A stretch of 64,000 nucleotides of DNA from Hydrangea macrophylla (taxonomy: Eukaryota; Streptophyta; Magnoliopsida; Cornales; Hydrangeaceae), in the NCBI GenBank assembly GCA_033977485.1, contig CM066995.1, positions 52,203,162 to 52,267,161 of the forward strand, read 5' to 3'. The notes under the pieces were generated by a model. It made no database searches, was not told the origin of the DNA, and saw nothing but the letters and a program-made list of their open reading frames with translations. Shown one piece after another: positions 11,092-23,090 of the stretch. A program made the translations under genes and the position numbers. Position 1 is the stretch's first letter; every line of letters begins with the position of its first letter.

Positions 11092-13264
11092 CCCCCCTTG
11101 ACTTCTCACTTAGGAGGTGCAAATACAAAGCTTACAGAAGTTATAGAGAGAAAATTTGTAGAAAATGATAGGAGAGTGAAAGTGAGATTCTTCCTTTGAT
11201 TTTCAATTAAAAAGTAAGTTCTAAACTTTGTTTTCTACTTCATTACTCCCATTTACTTCACATTTGATACACCCAACCACCATTTTAGTGAGCATTTATG
11301 AGATAAGAAGCTTCTTCCATGTCTAAAGTCACCATATATGAGTCAAACACCAAGCTACAAGTCCAAAATCATCATGAATATCATCTATTGATTACTTACT
11401 TGCTTGTTTACATATTATGCTTATCCCTCCTTAATCCCATTTTTTTTTATTTTCTTTATTTACTTACTAGTCTATCATCATATAGATGATGACATGAAGT
11501 TTGAGGTGAGTGAATCCTTATGGATAGTAGCTCTTGACCTCAAAAACATGTTTGATAGATGATGATTTCAACTTCAATACATTCCTCCGTATTCTTGAAG
11601 TTGTCTTCAAAAATGAAAACAATGTCTCCAACAATCTTGGAGGTTCTTGATATGGGTTCAAATGTTGATATTTGAAGTGTTCACAATCTCCATTTAAGTG
11701 CTAAAAATATACTTTTAAAACCTCTATTTCAAAACCCCTCTTTTTGATTTCAAAGAATAAAACCCTAGTTCTTCCCAAAAACTTCAAAACAGTGAACAAT
11801 CTGAGTTCAAAGATTTCTCTAGGACTCAATACTCAAAGCATTAACATGTGACCACTTGGAAAGTCTTCTTAACTCATTAGAGAACACCCAAGAATTTTGG
11901 TTTGACTTGGAAATACTTAGAAGTGGTCCATTTGGACCCAAACATTCTCTCCAGATATTCTGTTTTTGCTGTCACAGCAGCTTGGTTGACGTTAAACTTG
12001 TTTTACAGAAAATGTTTCCTAACAGAGTGGTCCCAACTAATTTTTTCTTTGAACTTCAGTGTCTTAGGAAACCTTTTTGTATAATACGGGCCTCTAGAAC
12101 TTGTTTTGTTATTTTCTAAGATTTTTCAACATTTCAGTCAACAGTACGGACTATGTTTCTGAGTAACCTCTACTGTTTATATGATTTCTCTCAATCTGTA
12201 ATAGTTATTGAGGATTGGATTTTTTATTTGTGTTCTAGACACACTAAGGATGATCTCCATAAAAAAATCATGCATTGACAACATTCCTAACCCTACTTTT
12301 CATTTTCCACAAGATCAAGTCACTGTTCTGTCCACTATTCACATCAAGCATTCTTTTACTTTCATTCTTTGATTTAATGTTTACATGCACTCCAAATTTG
12401 TTCATATCTTAGGAAGTAGTTCATACTACATTTGTACATATCCCATGATGATTTCCCCCATGCATCCATTCATCTTTTTAGACTTCTAAGCCACTTCAGA
12501 AAGTCCATGTACACAAACACACAACAACCTTTGCACATTCTAGGATCATACATTGCATCCATGCAAGATTTGGGGCTCTTGTGACTCCTAATCTAAGAAG
12601 ATTATAAGGAATGAACTTGATCACACGTTCATGCTCCCCCTCGATCTAATCTTCCTTTCTCATCCATCCTGGGGATTAAGAAATCTTCTTTTCTCAAATA
12701 TTAACATGCATCATACTAGCTTGCTAAGCATATTTAGGTTTTCTTTGGTTATTTGTTTCAAGAACAATCCATGTCCCTTCTTAGATTAGGAAAACTTGAT
12801 TACTTGATACATGATTTGACAATTCCTAGGTTTGTTTGTGTTATCTTTTACCTTTGCATTGTGTGATACTTGGCTTAGATCTTTGGAATGATATCTTATC
12901 TTTCGATCTTCCATTTCAAAATTCTTGTGTGATGTAATATACTATCATAGTATTATTTGTCGAACCAAACATAGTATAAGATGATTATTTGGATACTAAT
13001 TGAGGCCCGTCAAAAGACGGGGCGAGTTGAGGGTGTTTTAGTTGCAACAAAGGCTCCTTCATCTCTCGTACCAAAACCTCGAGCCAAGTTCTTTGGTTAT
13101 GAAGGGCCAGTGCCCTTTATCCATTTAGGTGAGTAAAAAATTAGGTTTGTTGGTTCCTTAAAGACCAAGTGGCAACTCTGTTTCTGTTTTCAACAGACCT
13201 TTTCTTTTTCTTTTCAAAACAATCTCAATTAAAACAAGAGGTGGAATTCCGTGTGTCCACAATC

Positions 13265-13283
13265 TGGCGACTCTGTTGGGGAC
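13265..13283 (+). promoter_or_regulatory. Primer binding site of the Ogre-like element
   Basis: TGGCGACTCTGTTGGGGAC begins four bases after the LTR end. Ogre elements are known to use a tRNA-Arg-type primer with a very similar site. It fixes the plus orientation. Confidence 0.85.
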
Positions 13284-13899
13284 ATTTATTTTCAAAACAA
13301 AATAATACAGAGGTTCGACTCATAAGAAGCATCATTAAAATCATCTTTTTACTATGTCTGGTTCACCGCATTGCACTCCTGCATTTTCCCTTTCGGCTGT
13401 GTCTGAAACGCGGTGCTGACATTGTTTAGGCCTTGTTGTGCTAGGGCACAAGTCACCGTTGATACTATACCTTCCAAGGTATATCAAAAAGAGTAAAAAC
13501 TTCTGTACTGTCTCTCTGACGGTCTATTGGAACTCTCGTCAATGGACCCTCTTTGACTAAACCCAATCTTTGCATATAGATTCCTATAGAACCTTTCATA
13601 GGACTGTTTATTTATCTTTTCAAATAGGACAATGTAATATAACTGTTGTATGCCCTGACGGGATTACCTGCGCGGTGTAGACGCTTATGTGGCATGAGGC
13701 AAAACCTCTTTCTTATGATTCCCAAGGCAATTACTCACATGTGATCGCATTGAGTTGACCTGCCTAGGCACTATGAAAAGGATGTCTGCTCCATGCTCAC
13801 AAAGATATACACCGCAAACCTTGTTTGTCGATCCTAAGACATAGGAGTATGAAAACTTGCTAGACAGTATGATCACCATCATCACATGCTCCTGTCATA
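13284..13899 (+). other. Ogre leader, no gene seen
   Basis: Untranslated leader between primer site and minisatellite. Short ORFs only, none recognisable. Confidence 0.5.
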
Positions 13900-13907
13900 T
13901 AACCAGT

Positions 13908-14352
13908 TTCTCCCAGAAACTCTGCCCAGATATATCCCAGATATAAGTTGTTTCCCCCAGAAACTCTGTCCTGATATCCCAGATGTAACATGTTTCTCCC
14001 AGAAACTCTGTCCAGATATCCCAGATATAACCTATTTCCCCCAAAAACTCTGTCCAAATATCCCAGATATAACATATTTCTTCCAGAAACTTTGTCCAGA
14101 TATCCCAGATATAACCTGTTTCTCCCAGATACTCTGTCCAAATATCCCAGATATAACATGTTTCTCCCAAAAACTCTGTCCAGATATCCCATATATAACC
14201 TGTTTCTCCCAGAAACTCTGTCCAGATATCATAGATATAACCTGTTTCTCCCAAAAACTCTGTCCAGATATCTCAGATGTAACCTATTTCTCCCAAAAAC
14301 TCTGTCTAGATATATCCCAGATATAACCAGTTCCCCCCGAAAACTCTGTCCA
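13908..14352 (+). repeat. 42-bp minisatellite in the Ogre leader
   Basis: About 10.5 copies of a 42-bp unit built around CCCAGAAACTCTGTCCAGAT plus ATCCCAGATATAACCTGTTT. Because 42 is a multiple of three, several frames on both strands stay open and encode 14-residue repeats (for example LFLPETLSRYPRYN). I regard these ORFs as a by-product of the repeat and not as genes. Confidence 0.95.
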
Positions 14353-14758
14353 AATTTCCCAAAATGACTTAGAAACCCCTGTTAGCCCCTAGTGATCATA
14401 CTGAAAGGAAAGATTAGCACACTCTATATGGCTAAGTCCTTATTTGCTTAACTGCTATCTTCTAGAAGTAGGAGCACCATATAGATTAGGGCTTATATAT
14501 GTTTGCTTGTCTCATTTGCATGCACTATTTATGTCGGTCCGCACGCACTATTTCAGTCAGTCTGTACACAAGTCAGTCCACGTCTATTAACATCACTATC
14601 ATTTGTCTGTCTAAAGTCTTCACTGCCAGAATCTGATATGATCCTCTCAAATCTGTACGGTCATTATAGATTCTCAAAGTTAGCAGTTGGGATCTTCATC
14701 CTGGGTCAGAAATTCGGACAATCGTTTGGTCAGAATCCGCCCGATAAGTTATTTCAGC

Positions 14759-16201
14759 ATGAATCAAGAAGAGTTGGAAAACAAGGTCACTGAGTTGGGA
14801 GCCACCTTAAGCCAGCAGTCCAACAGCCTGGCCCAAGCCTTGAGGTTTAAGGAAGAATTGAAACAATAGTAGTTGCAATATCCACCTGGATTCCCTCCAC
14901 CACCAAATTTTATGGAATCTTTACCGCTAGAGTTTGTACCACCTCCTGAGAATAATGGGGAAGAAGATTGGTTTCAAGGAGTCCCACCGCCTGTATTTTA
15001 GAAGAAGTTCCAGGAGAAAATGGACAAAGTTGACAAGCTAGAAAGTGTATTGAGGAAAAGCAAAAGGGTTGATGACTACATGCTAGACCTGGAAGGGCTC
15101 TTCGAGCCTGTCAAGTTAAAACTGCCAAAAAACTTCAAAATGCCCGCCATCGACCGTTTCGATGGAACTGAAAATCCGAAAAGTCATGTGAAGCTATGCA
15201 TGAGCATCTTCCAGTCAATGGGCTGCACTCATGAGCATATTGCGATGCTGCTCCCGCAAACTCTCGTAAAGTCTGCATTATCATGGTTCCTTACCTTAGA
15301 AGCTTCCAAAACTCGGGCATGGGAAGACATCGTTCGGGTATTCATTGATCACTATTCCTATAATCAAGAGTTGGATGTCACAATCATGGATTTGGAAACT
15401 ACTCAGCAAAGCAATAATGAATCCTTCGCCGCTTTCTTAGGCAAATGGAGAAATAAAGTGGCCCAGATGACCCACCGACCGGTTGAGAAGGAACAGGTGA
15501 GGATGTTAATCCAAAATTTGCAACCGCTCTATCATGAGAAACTGTTCTATCAATCCATATCCACCTTTGAGAAGCTATTTGAAGTTGGGACTTGAATTGA
15601 AGACGTTATCAGGGAAGGAAAGATTAAGAAGGAAGAGCCCCTAAGTCAGTGGAAAAGGCCCAATTACTCACACGCAACACTCCGGATGTCAATGCTCTTA
15701 GCAGTCAACCAATGGCATACCCTCCTAGGCCATGCCAACCCTCCAACCAAGCTAACTCCTCCAATCGCCCTTTCCAGAATAAGCCCCCTCGTAATTTTGC
15801 CATGCTAGAAATCTCACTTTCCCCAGCCTTAGACCGCCTCCTAAAAAAAAGGCCACCTCCAACTCCTTTAGCCTCGAAACACCCCGCTACCACCCAATTG
15901 TGATATGTCCAAAAGATGCACCTACCACCAAGCCCCTGGCCACAATACCGATGATTGCATGCGCCTTCGCGATGATATCCAAGACCTCATTGACCTGAAT
16001 ATCATTGAGCCCTCTCCCAAGCAGCCTCATGTCACCCAAAATCCCCTACCGAACTACCAAAATATCAGCCTCATTGAATATGACCCCACTACTTTCGATC
16101 CTTCTACCCTCATAATCCCCATAGGACTTCCCTTAGCCCGCATTAACATCCTGAATTCTACAGAAGTCCATCTGATTGAAGGAGAAGATGATGGGTGGTA
16201 G
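14759..16201 (+). pseudogene. Ogre-like gag with several stops and frameshifts
   Basis: Starts MNQEELENKVTELGATLSQQ, a coiled-coil-like N-terminus usual for Tat gag. Stops occur at 14867, 15001 and 15593. The main capsid part (15020-15595, same frame) has KLPKNFKMPAIDRFDGTENP, then SALSWFLTLEASKTRAWEDI, FIDHYSYNQELDVT, QQSNNESFAAFLGKWRNKVA and MLIQNLQPLYHEKLFYQS. After a shift the proline-rich linker lies at 15649-15903. The knuckle is in the frame of 15905-16201: CTYHQAPGHNTDDCMRLRDD, a CX2HX4HX4C form common in Ogre-type gag. Gag would package RNA into particles; this copy cannot make a full protein. Confidence 0.92.
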
Positions 16202-16444
16202 CAACAGCTAGATAATGAACAAGATTTGCTCTTCTTGGAAGAACATGATCTAAGGGTAGTAGATCTCAAATGGTATGATCCTAACAAAGAAAGCGACGCC
16301 TCCGTATAGGATGAGCCAGAAAAACCATTTGTGGGAACAGATTATGAGTGGTTCAAAGAAGATGGGACTGTGGAAGGACCTACTCCTGCCGAGATTGATC
16401 ATCTGATTAGGTCAGGTTGCCATTATTAGCCTCCATAACCGGTC

Positions 16445-17361
16445 ATGAAAACCATAGAGAAAGGGCCAGTCAAGGACAAGGGGAAAGGAAAAATAGATGA
16501 GGTCATCGAAGAGGATAACAAATTGATAAAGAAGTTAAAGAAAACTCAGGCACATCTCTCGATGTGGGACATCATGGTAACATCATATAGGCACAGACAA
16601 GCCGTGTTGAATGCCTTGGCTGGAATTGAGGTCCCCATTGACGTTGCACTTGAAGATATGGTGGCTTTCTTAAGTACACTTACCCCTGATTCGGTCATCA
16701 CCTTCTCCGATGAGGATTTTTTGCCAGAAGGATCTGCGCATAACAAAGCTCTGTACATCACCGTCAGATGCAAGGGGCAGCAGGTGCCATTCTATCTAGT
16801 CGATACAAGCTCCATCTTAAATGTTTGTGTTTTAAGAACTGCCACTGCCTTGGGGGTCAACATCCTTGATATCACACCATCTGTGCAATCTGTGAGGGCT
16901 TATGATAACACCAAGAGAAATGTGATGGGGACTGTTTCTCTCCAAATTCGGGTAGGGTATTTGGTCAGCACCGACTCTTTCAAGTTATGGATATACCTGC
17001 CTCATTCAACTTACTAATTGGAAGGCCCTGGCTGCATGTCAACAAAGTGGTATCATCTACTGTGCACCAAATGATCAAATATATTCATGAGAAAGAGGTA
17101 AAAATCATCCTCGGCAACAGTTGGGGAAATGAGGCCTTTCCAAGCTATGCTCCCATCTTTGAAATCCAAATACCTGAACTAGAAGAAGGAGAGATTGGAG
17201 GATTCTTCATAGAAAAGATCCATATGGTTAGTGATGGGGACGGGTTCCCCGAGGTCCACTCTGTGGTGGTCAATATCATCCACAAAATGAACTACTTCCT
17301 CGGAATAGGATTGGGACGACGCCAACAAGGGATTCGTGAGTTCCCTCAGATCAAAGGATAA
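16445..17361 (+). pseudogene. Ogre-like aspartic protease region
   Basis: The first open part (16445-17017) holds LSMWDIMVTSYRHRQAVLNA and DEDFLPEGSAHNKALYITVR, then the protease active-site segment VPFYLVDTSSILNVCVLRTA. In Ogre-type proteases this is usually L-[IV]-D-N-G-S, so the residue after D-T has changed from Gly to Ser. A frameshift near 16990 moves on to DIPASFNLLIGRPWLHVNKV, the typical second protease motif. Further on (about 17290-17345) YFLGIGLGRRQQGI resembles the G-patch-like glycine motif often seen behind the protease in this lineage. Confidence 0.85.
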
Positions 17362-17945
17362 AAAGGCACTTTCGGATTAGGGTACAAGCCCACAGAAGAG
17401 GACATCGAGCTCTAAAAGCCATGGAAGAAGAGAGTGAGGAGTCTCCCACCGTACCGCAAGACCTTCAATGGGCAACTTATCAAAGAAGGGGATGACTTCC
17501 CCTACTTTGGGTTTCCTGAACCTTGGATCAATCAGACCACCAGAAAAAGGCACCCTAGGCTTAAAATCTTTGTTGACTATGAAAGGCCCCCCTATCAAGA
17601 TCCGTTCTATCCGGAAGAAGTTGTGAAAACCCCAGAGGAAGATTGGTTGAAGTATCTGGACACTAAGGCCATCGAGAATATGTGGGAGGAGCTCGCTGAA
17701 GAAAAGGAAGGAAAGAGGGCCAAGAGCCAAGATGATCAGATCATGCCAATTGAGGAGGGTCTAAGAAACCAGGCTATAGAGTCATCTGTCTGTGTCTCCC
17801 TATCCTTATTTCCCCGGAGTCTGTACTTCCTATTATCGAGTCTGTACTAAAATCAGCTACTCTGGACCCATCGCTAATCTGATGTAATCATTCCACCTGT
17901 CATGAATGAAATGAAAAATGGGTCTGCTTACTCCTCTGTGTCTAA
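17362..17945 (+). pseudogene. Ogre-like linker between protease and RT
   Basis: An open piece (17434-17850) reads RKTFNGQLIKEGDDFPYFGF and continues acidic, up to AIENMWEELAEEKEGKRAKS. It is like the linker that precedes RT in Tat elements, with stops before and after. Ogre elements are known to have an intron between protease and RT; one could lie around 17780-17940, but I cannot fix splice sites. Confidence 0.6.
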
Positions 17946-19120
17946 TACTTGTGAATGCACAGATCCCTCCGAGGATCTCCCAATCAAACTTAAGCAACTA
18001 ATTGAAAAACCACCTGCTTATGAAATAATCGAAGATACTTTACCAATTAACCTAGGTGAAAAAGGTAATCCATAAATTGTGCAAATTGGCTTATCACTTA
18101 ATAAAGAAGAAAAAGAAAAATTGACTCTCTTGCTAAAAGAGTTCAAAGATGTTTTTGCTTGGTCTTACGAGGACATGCCTAGGGTCGACCCTGACATTGT
18201 CCAACATCATATTCCCTTCCTCCCTAATTCTAAACATGTCAAGCAGAAACTGAGGCGCATGAGGCCAGAATGGGTACTGAAGGTCAAAGAAGAGGTAGAA
18301 AAATAGTTCAAGGCAGGGTTCATCATTGTTATAGAGTATCCGGAATGGGTTACCAACATCGTGCCAGTCTCCAAGAAGGACGGAAAAGTTCGTGTGTGTA
18401 CGTGTCGACTTCCATGATCTAAACAAAGCCAGCCCAAAGGATGACTTCCTGCTTCCCCACATCGATGTCTTGGTAGATAACACCGCAGGACATGAGCTAC
18501 TGTCATTCATGGATGGCTTTTCGGGGTACAATCATATTCTAATGGCACCAGAAGATTGGAAAAAGATGACATTTACCACACCTTGGGGGACCTACTGTTA
18601 TAGGGTGATGCCTTTCGGACTGAAGAATGCTATAGCAACCTACCAAAGAGCTGCCACCATTTTGCTGCATGACATGATTCACAAAGAGGTGGAGGTATAT
18701 GCAGATGACATGATCGTGAAATCAAAGGATAGAGAAGGGCACTTGGTAGCACTGGAGAAGTTTTTTGAAAGATTACGCAGGTACAAGATGAGGCTGAATC
18801 CGAAGAAATGTACTTTTGGTGTTACCACTGGGAAGCTCCTAGGTTTTCTCATTACACAAAGAGGGATAGAGGTTGATCCTCCAAAATCAAGGCAGTTCTA
18901 GAAATGGTGTCGCCACAGAATGAGAAAGAAGTGAGAGGATTCCTTGGAAGGATCCAATTCATCAGCCGCTTTATTTCCAAGCTCACAACTACATGTGATC
19001 CCTTGTTCTGGCTACTGAGGAAAGGAGAAAAGTTCCAATAAATGACCAATGCCAAGCCGCATTTGATAAAATAAAAGTCTACCTTCAAAACCTTCCCATC
19101 CACCCACTCCTTACAAGCCC
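17946..19120 (+). pseudogene. Ogre-like reverse transcriptase
   Basis: Reads LTLLLKEFKDVFAWSYEDMP, HHIPFLPNSKHVKQKLRRMR, a stop at 18304, then VDFHDLNKASPKDDFLLPHI, MDGFSGYNHILMAPEDWKKM, GTYCYRVMPFGLKNAIATYQ, EVYADDMIVKSKDREGHL and MRLNPKKCTFGVTTGKLLGF. YADD is the catalytic motif. The frame shifts near 18390 and again after GIEVDPPKSRQF (18901); the thumb continues as VRGFLGRIQFISRF in another frame. The wording of these motifs is that of the Tat lineage and not of chromoviruses. Confidence 0.93.
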
Positions 19121-19563
19121 TTATTTCTTTACCTATCTGTCTCCGAAAATGCCATGGGGTGCATGTTGGCCTAAGAAGGGGAAGAAAGTCACTCTGAAAA
19201 AGTCATATATTACCTTAGCAAGAGGATGACTGGGTATGACCTCAATTACTCTACCCTTGAAAAAACATGTTGGGCCTTAGTCTGGTGCACGTGCCGATTA
19301 AGGCACTACATGATGGCCTTTCCAATTGTGCTTATATCCCACATGGATCCTCTAAAATACCTCCTTAAAAAACTTGCCATGATCAGTCGTGTATCCCGTT
19401 GGCTACTCCTACTATCTGAAATCGATATCAAGCATGTGACAAGCAAATCGGTAAAAAGGAGAACTATAGCTGAGCATCTTGCGGAACACGCTGTTGATTC
19501 CAAAGAAAATGGAGACTTCCCGTTCCCGGATGAGAATATCATGGAAATCAAAGAAGAACAGTG
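19121..19563 (+). pseudogene. RT-linked RNase H of the Ogre-like element
   Basis: Motifs MTGYDLNYSTLEKTCWALVW, CRLRHYMMAFPIVLISHMDP and LLLLSEIDIKHVTSKSVKRR follow the usual order of the first RNase H domain. The frame at 19226-19564 ends in KEEQ and a stop. Confidence 0.85.
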
Positions 19564-19807
19564 AAAGTTGTACTTTGATGGGACAGCCAACATGAAAGGA
19601 TACAGAGTAGGTATGATCCTGGTGTCGCTAAATGGGGACCACACCCTACTGGCAGTCAAGCTCAATTATAACGCCACCAACAACACTGTTGAATACGAGG
19701 CATGCATTCTGGGGATGGAAGCGGCTATAGAATTGAGAGTTCAGAAGTTGGATGTCTTCAGAGATTCAAATCTATTTTGTCATAAGCCAGAGGAGAATAG
19801 AAGGTGA
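19564..19807 (+). pseudogene. Second (archaeal-type) RNase H of the Ogre-like element
   Basis: LYFDGTANMKGYRVGMILVS, NATNNTVEYEACILGMEAAI and LRVQKLDVFRDSNL match the additional RNase H that the Tat lineage carries between its own RNase H and integrase. The first Asp (FDG) and the Glu (EYEA) are present. The third motif is RDS where GDS is usual. This domain is the clearest lineage marker in the element. The frame breaks at 19806. Confidence 0.85.
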
Positions 19808-20180
19808 AAGAAGAGAGGTTAAAGCCCTACCATGACCATCTCGATGGACTCAAGAAACAGTTCAAGAGCATAACATTCTTTTACCTACCCAGAGAAGAGA
19901 ACCAGTTATAAGATTCATTGGCTACCCCAGCCTCTATGATCAAAATCCATGTAGGGGTAAAAATGATGACTCTGGTAATCGAGCAAAGATACGAACCGTC
20001 ATTTAGCACGATCACTACAATCGAAGAAGAAGAGAATGAAACACTATGGTATCAAGATGTCTGAAACTTTATAGAAAAAGGGAACATACCCCCAAGAGTC
20101 TACTGAGAAAGATAAAAGAGCAATTCGAAGGTTCGCAGCATAGTTCATCATTTACGGTGGAAAAATATTAAAGAAAGGGT
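19808..20180 (+). pseudogene. Ogre-like linker between the second RNase H and integrase
   Basis: Degraded spacer. Fragments such as KKQFKSITFFYLPREENQL (about 19850-19910) correspond to the end of the second RNase H domain. Several stops. Confidence 0.55.
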
Positions 20181-21292
20181 ACAATAGTCACAACCTGACT
20201 TGCTTGTTCGAAAAGGGCGCCAGAAGGATGATGGAAGAAATACACGAAGGGGTATGTGGTCCACACATGAACGGTCACATGCTGGCTAAAAAGATCATAA
20301 GACAAGGGTACTATTGGACAACGTTAGTAAAATATTATTGCGAATACGTGAGAATGAGCCACAAGTGCCAGATCCATGCAAACATGATGCATATACCGCT
20401 ATCTCTGCTCTATAGTATGACCTCCCTGTGGCCATTCTCGACTTGGGGAATCGATATCATTGGCAAAATTGTTCCAAAGGCCTCAAACGGGAATCGATAC
20501 ATTTTGGTGGTCATTGACAACTTCACAAAATAGGTAGAAGCCGCATCCTACAGCAAGTTGGGGGTCAAGGAAGTGGCCAAATTCATCAAGAAAAATCTCA
20601 TCTTCCATGATGGAGTCCCCCATGAGATTATTTCGGACAACGAAAGTTATTTCGAAGCAGAAGTCAGGGATCTGTTTGAGGAATACAAAATCACTTATCA
20701 CAAGTTGTCACCATACAGGCCGCAAACTAATGGGGTTGTCGAAGCTGCAAACAAGAATGTCAAGGCCATACTACAGAAGTCGACCGATAGTTACAAAGAC
20801 TGGCATGAGAAACTACCATTTGCGCTCTGGGGATAGACAACATCGATAAGGACGTCTACGGGAGCGACTCCTTATTCATTGGTGTATAGCATGGAAGCAT
20901 TACTTTCGGTCGAGATAGAACTACCGTCCCTGCGTGTGATGGCGGAATGTGAAATTTTAGAATCTGATTGGTTAAGGGAAAGGTACAAAGAATTAGCTCT
21001 CATAGATGAAAAGCGCCTAGCGACAGTCAACCACGTCCGAATCTATCAAAAGAGGATAGCCCGTGCTTTTAACAAGAAAGTTCGTCCGAGGAAAATTGTC
21101 AAGGGTGACCTTGTCCTGAAGGAACTACGAGCTCCGATCTTTGACCCACGTGGGAAAGTTCAAACCTAAATGGGTTGGCCCTTACATGTTAAAATTATCC
21201 TCTCCGGAGGAGCGACCTATCTCATGGACCTTGACGGTGTCGAGTTCAAAGAACCAATCAACATAGATTGCCTCAAAAAGTACTATGCTTGA
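20181..21292 (+). pseudogene. Ogre-like integrase
   Basis: Zinc-binding part: IHEGVCGPHMNGHMLAKKII, GYYWTTLVKYYCEYVRM and HKCQIHANMMH. Catalytic core: Asp in FSTWGIDIIGKI, Asp in EIISDNESYFEAE (usually SDNG) and Glu in RPQTNGVVEAANKNVKAI. The segment TPYSLVYSMEALLSVEIELP follows, and the C-terminal part shifts frame near 21165 and ends in INIDCLKKYYA just before 21292. Stops at 20531 and 20834 and frameshifts make it inactive. Confidence 0.92.
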
Positions 21293-22170
21293 CCTTTTTT
21301 TTTACCCAATTCCTTTTAAGCCTCGCCTTGAACTACGCTCGACTTGATTCCCACTCGGGGATACGTAGGCAACCTCATCGGTTCGGTCACTCCACCCACA
21401 AAAATAGCCCAATTCCTCTCAAGCCTCACCCTGAACTACGCTCGACCTGATTCCCACTCAGGGATACGTAGGCAACCGTATCAGTTCGGTCGACACCATC
21501 ATAATCAACCCCTTTTCTTCCAAGACTTTGGGCCGAACTACGTTGGACCTAATCCCCGCTCCGAGGTATGTAGGCAGACTTTCAGAAGAAAAAAGAAGAA
21601 TGGCTCGCTAGGTCAAAAATCTGAAAGGACGCCTAGGCAAAAATTAGAGTTAAATCCAAAGTGAGCAATAACAAAAGAGAGAAAAGAGCTCGCTAGGTCA
21701 CCTAACTGGTGCCTAGGCAAAATTATGAGCATATAAGAGAAATAAAGTCGCGATCCTTACCATAACCTAGAAATCACCCTTCACACTAGGAGCAAACTTT
21801 GGCCACCCGCCTCGTTTTCCTAAGCCTCTCCTAAACTAGGGGCAAACTTCGATCATCTACCTCGTTTTCCTCACAACCTCCCATATCCCAAACTAGGGGC
21901 AAACTTTGGCTACCCGTCTCGATTTCCTCTAATCGTCCTAATGCCCAAACAAGTACCAAATGCAAACATCTGATCAAAATCATACTACAAATGTTTTCAG
22001 AAAGCCAAATGCATAAAATAAGGTTCTCTAAGTAACCAAGGTTCGCCGATAATCAAACTTCGAATATTACATAAGCAGGGATAATTGAAAACACAAAAAG
22101 TTCTTTCAGAAAGCAATCACAAATATCAAAGACACTTGGAGGAAAGAAGGAGAATCAGTCAAGTCTAGTT
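21293..22170 (+). repeat. Short tandem repeats of the Ogre 3' region
   Basis: Three imperfect units of about 100 bp around 21320-21580 share GAACTACG-TCGACCTGATT and GGGATACGTAGGCAACC. A related block occurs again at 32330-32375, close to the 3' LTR. Behind it, three units of about 70 bp (21780-21930) share AACTAGGGGCAAACTTTGGC. Untranslated in my view. Confidence 0.75.
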
Positions 22171-22249
22171 TTATTTTGTGTCTTTTATTTCTTCAAAGGT
22201 CTTTAGAAGTAGGCTTTTACTCGGCAGGCCCATCCACTGATGAAAGCAG

Positions 22250-23090
22250 CAATAGTAACAGCTCTAACTTTGGAAGCAAAGACCCTCTCAGTAAACCCCC
22301 GGGGGAGCTCTTGAAGTCGCTCGTACTATCTGGCCAATCGACGAGGATGATAGAAAGAACTCTCTCTCAGACCCATCAACCACACTCTCTGGTAATCCCC
22401 GAGGCTGGTGGTCACAGCATGGAGACCCCAATGCCCCACAATCCAATAAATGTCGGTCTCAGATAAAGCATCCATCATGCTAACCCAATCGGCAAAAGTG
22501 TAATGAGAATGAAGCACGGCCCTGCGAAAGTAAACTGGCAGCACACTACTAGTCCATAACTGAAGGCGCTCGTAGAGCCAAGCCTGTAACACCAAAGGTG
22601 CCCCAGAAAGAACGAGAGTTCCTTGATTAGAAGCGCGATCTAGACCATTCAGAGTTTCAGCCAGAAACATGGCCATGGGGTTCTTACTCAATTTCAGCCC
22701 GAGGTACACGTGCACCAAGTCAATGGAAGTACTCAAGAATAGAAAGTGCGAAGTCATGCATAATATCAGAGCGACCCCGCGGGTGGCGTCATATACGCTA
22801 GGATTCCCAGGACTAGCATACCGGGAAATGATGGAAGCAATGTCAAGAACCTCACCATGAATTAGTCAGCGGGAGATAACAGCGGAACAATTCAAGTATT
22901 CGACTAAGCCTCACATAGGACTGGGAGTATCAACAGAAGGAAGAATCAGGTCAGAGTCTGGATCAAAGCCGAGGATAGCACAGAACTCCTCAAGCAGGGG
23001 GCATATCTCCAGGCCATTAAAATTGAAGACATGATTTACCGGGTCCCAATGGGCAATGGCAGCACGCATGAACTCAGCATTCAAAGCCAT
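22250..23090 (-). pseudogene. Antisense DUF7745-like ORF inside the Ogre element
   Basis: Two conserved stretches on the strand opposite to gag-pol. 23090-22911 encodes 59 residues: MALNAEFMRAAIAHWDPVNH, then FNFNGLEICPLLEEFCAILG. 22757-22326 encodes HVYLGLKLSKNPMAMFLAET, GAPLVLQAWLYERLQL, DALSETDIYWIVGHWGLHAV and LMGLRESSFYHPRRLAR. Spacing and motifs (WDP...HVF, ICPLLEEF, LAET, LLQ-WLYERL) resemble plant proteins annotated as DUF7745. That family name is from memory and should be checked. Stops at 22911 and about 22868 separate the parts. Such extra ORFs on either strand between pol and 3' LTR are known from Tat elements. Function unknown. Confidence 0.6.

Larger units (their letters stand above)
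10028..13261 (+). repeat. 5' LTR of the Ogre-like element
   Basis: 3.23 kb, matching 32538-35796 along its whole length with scattered substitutions and small indels (clearly more divergence than between the TR-GAG LTRs). Starts TGTAGACACC, ends GTGTCCACA, giving short inverted termini. Contains a GC-rich hairpin cluster (10877-10938) and a TATA box at 11083. ORFs inside, such as those at 11856-12119, are not conserved as protein and I treat them as chance. Confidence 0.95.

Noticed and set aside
11856..12119. ORFs inside the Ogre LTRs (also 34429-34635)
   Set aside because: They overlap corresponding LTR positions but differ by frame changes between the two copies, so no protein is conserved.
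13908..14352. CRISPR-like array
   Set aside because: The 42-bp units are contiguous without unique spacers, and the sequence is a plant nuclear retroelement.
13860..14367. Long repeat-protein ORFs on both strands in the Ogre leader
   Set aside because: They follow from a 42-bp tandem repeat whose length is a multiple of three; no conserved domain and no bias to one frame.
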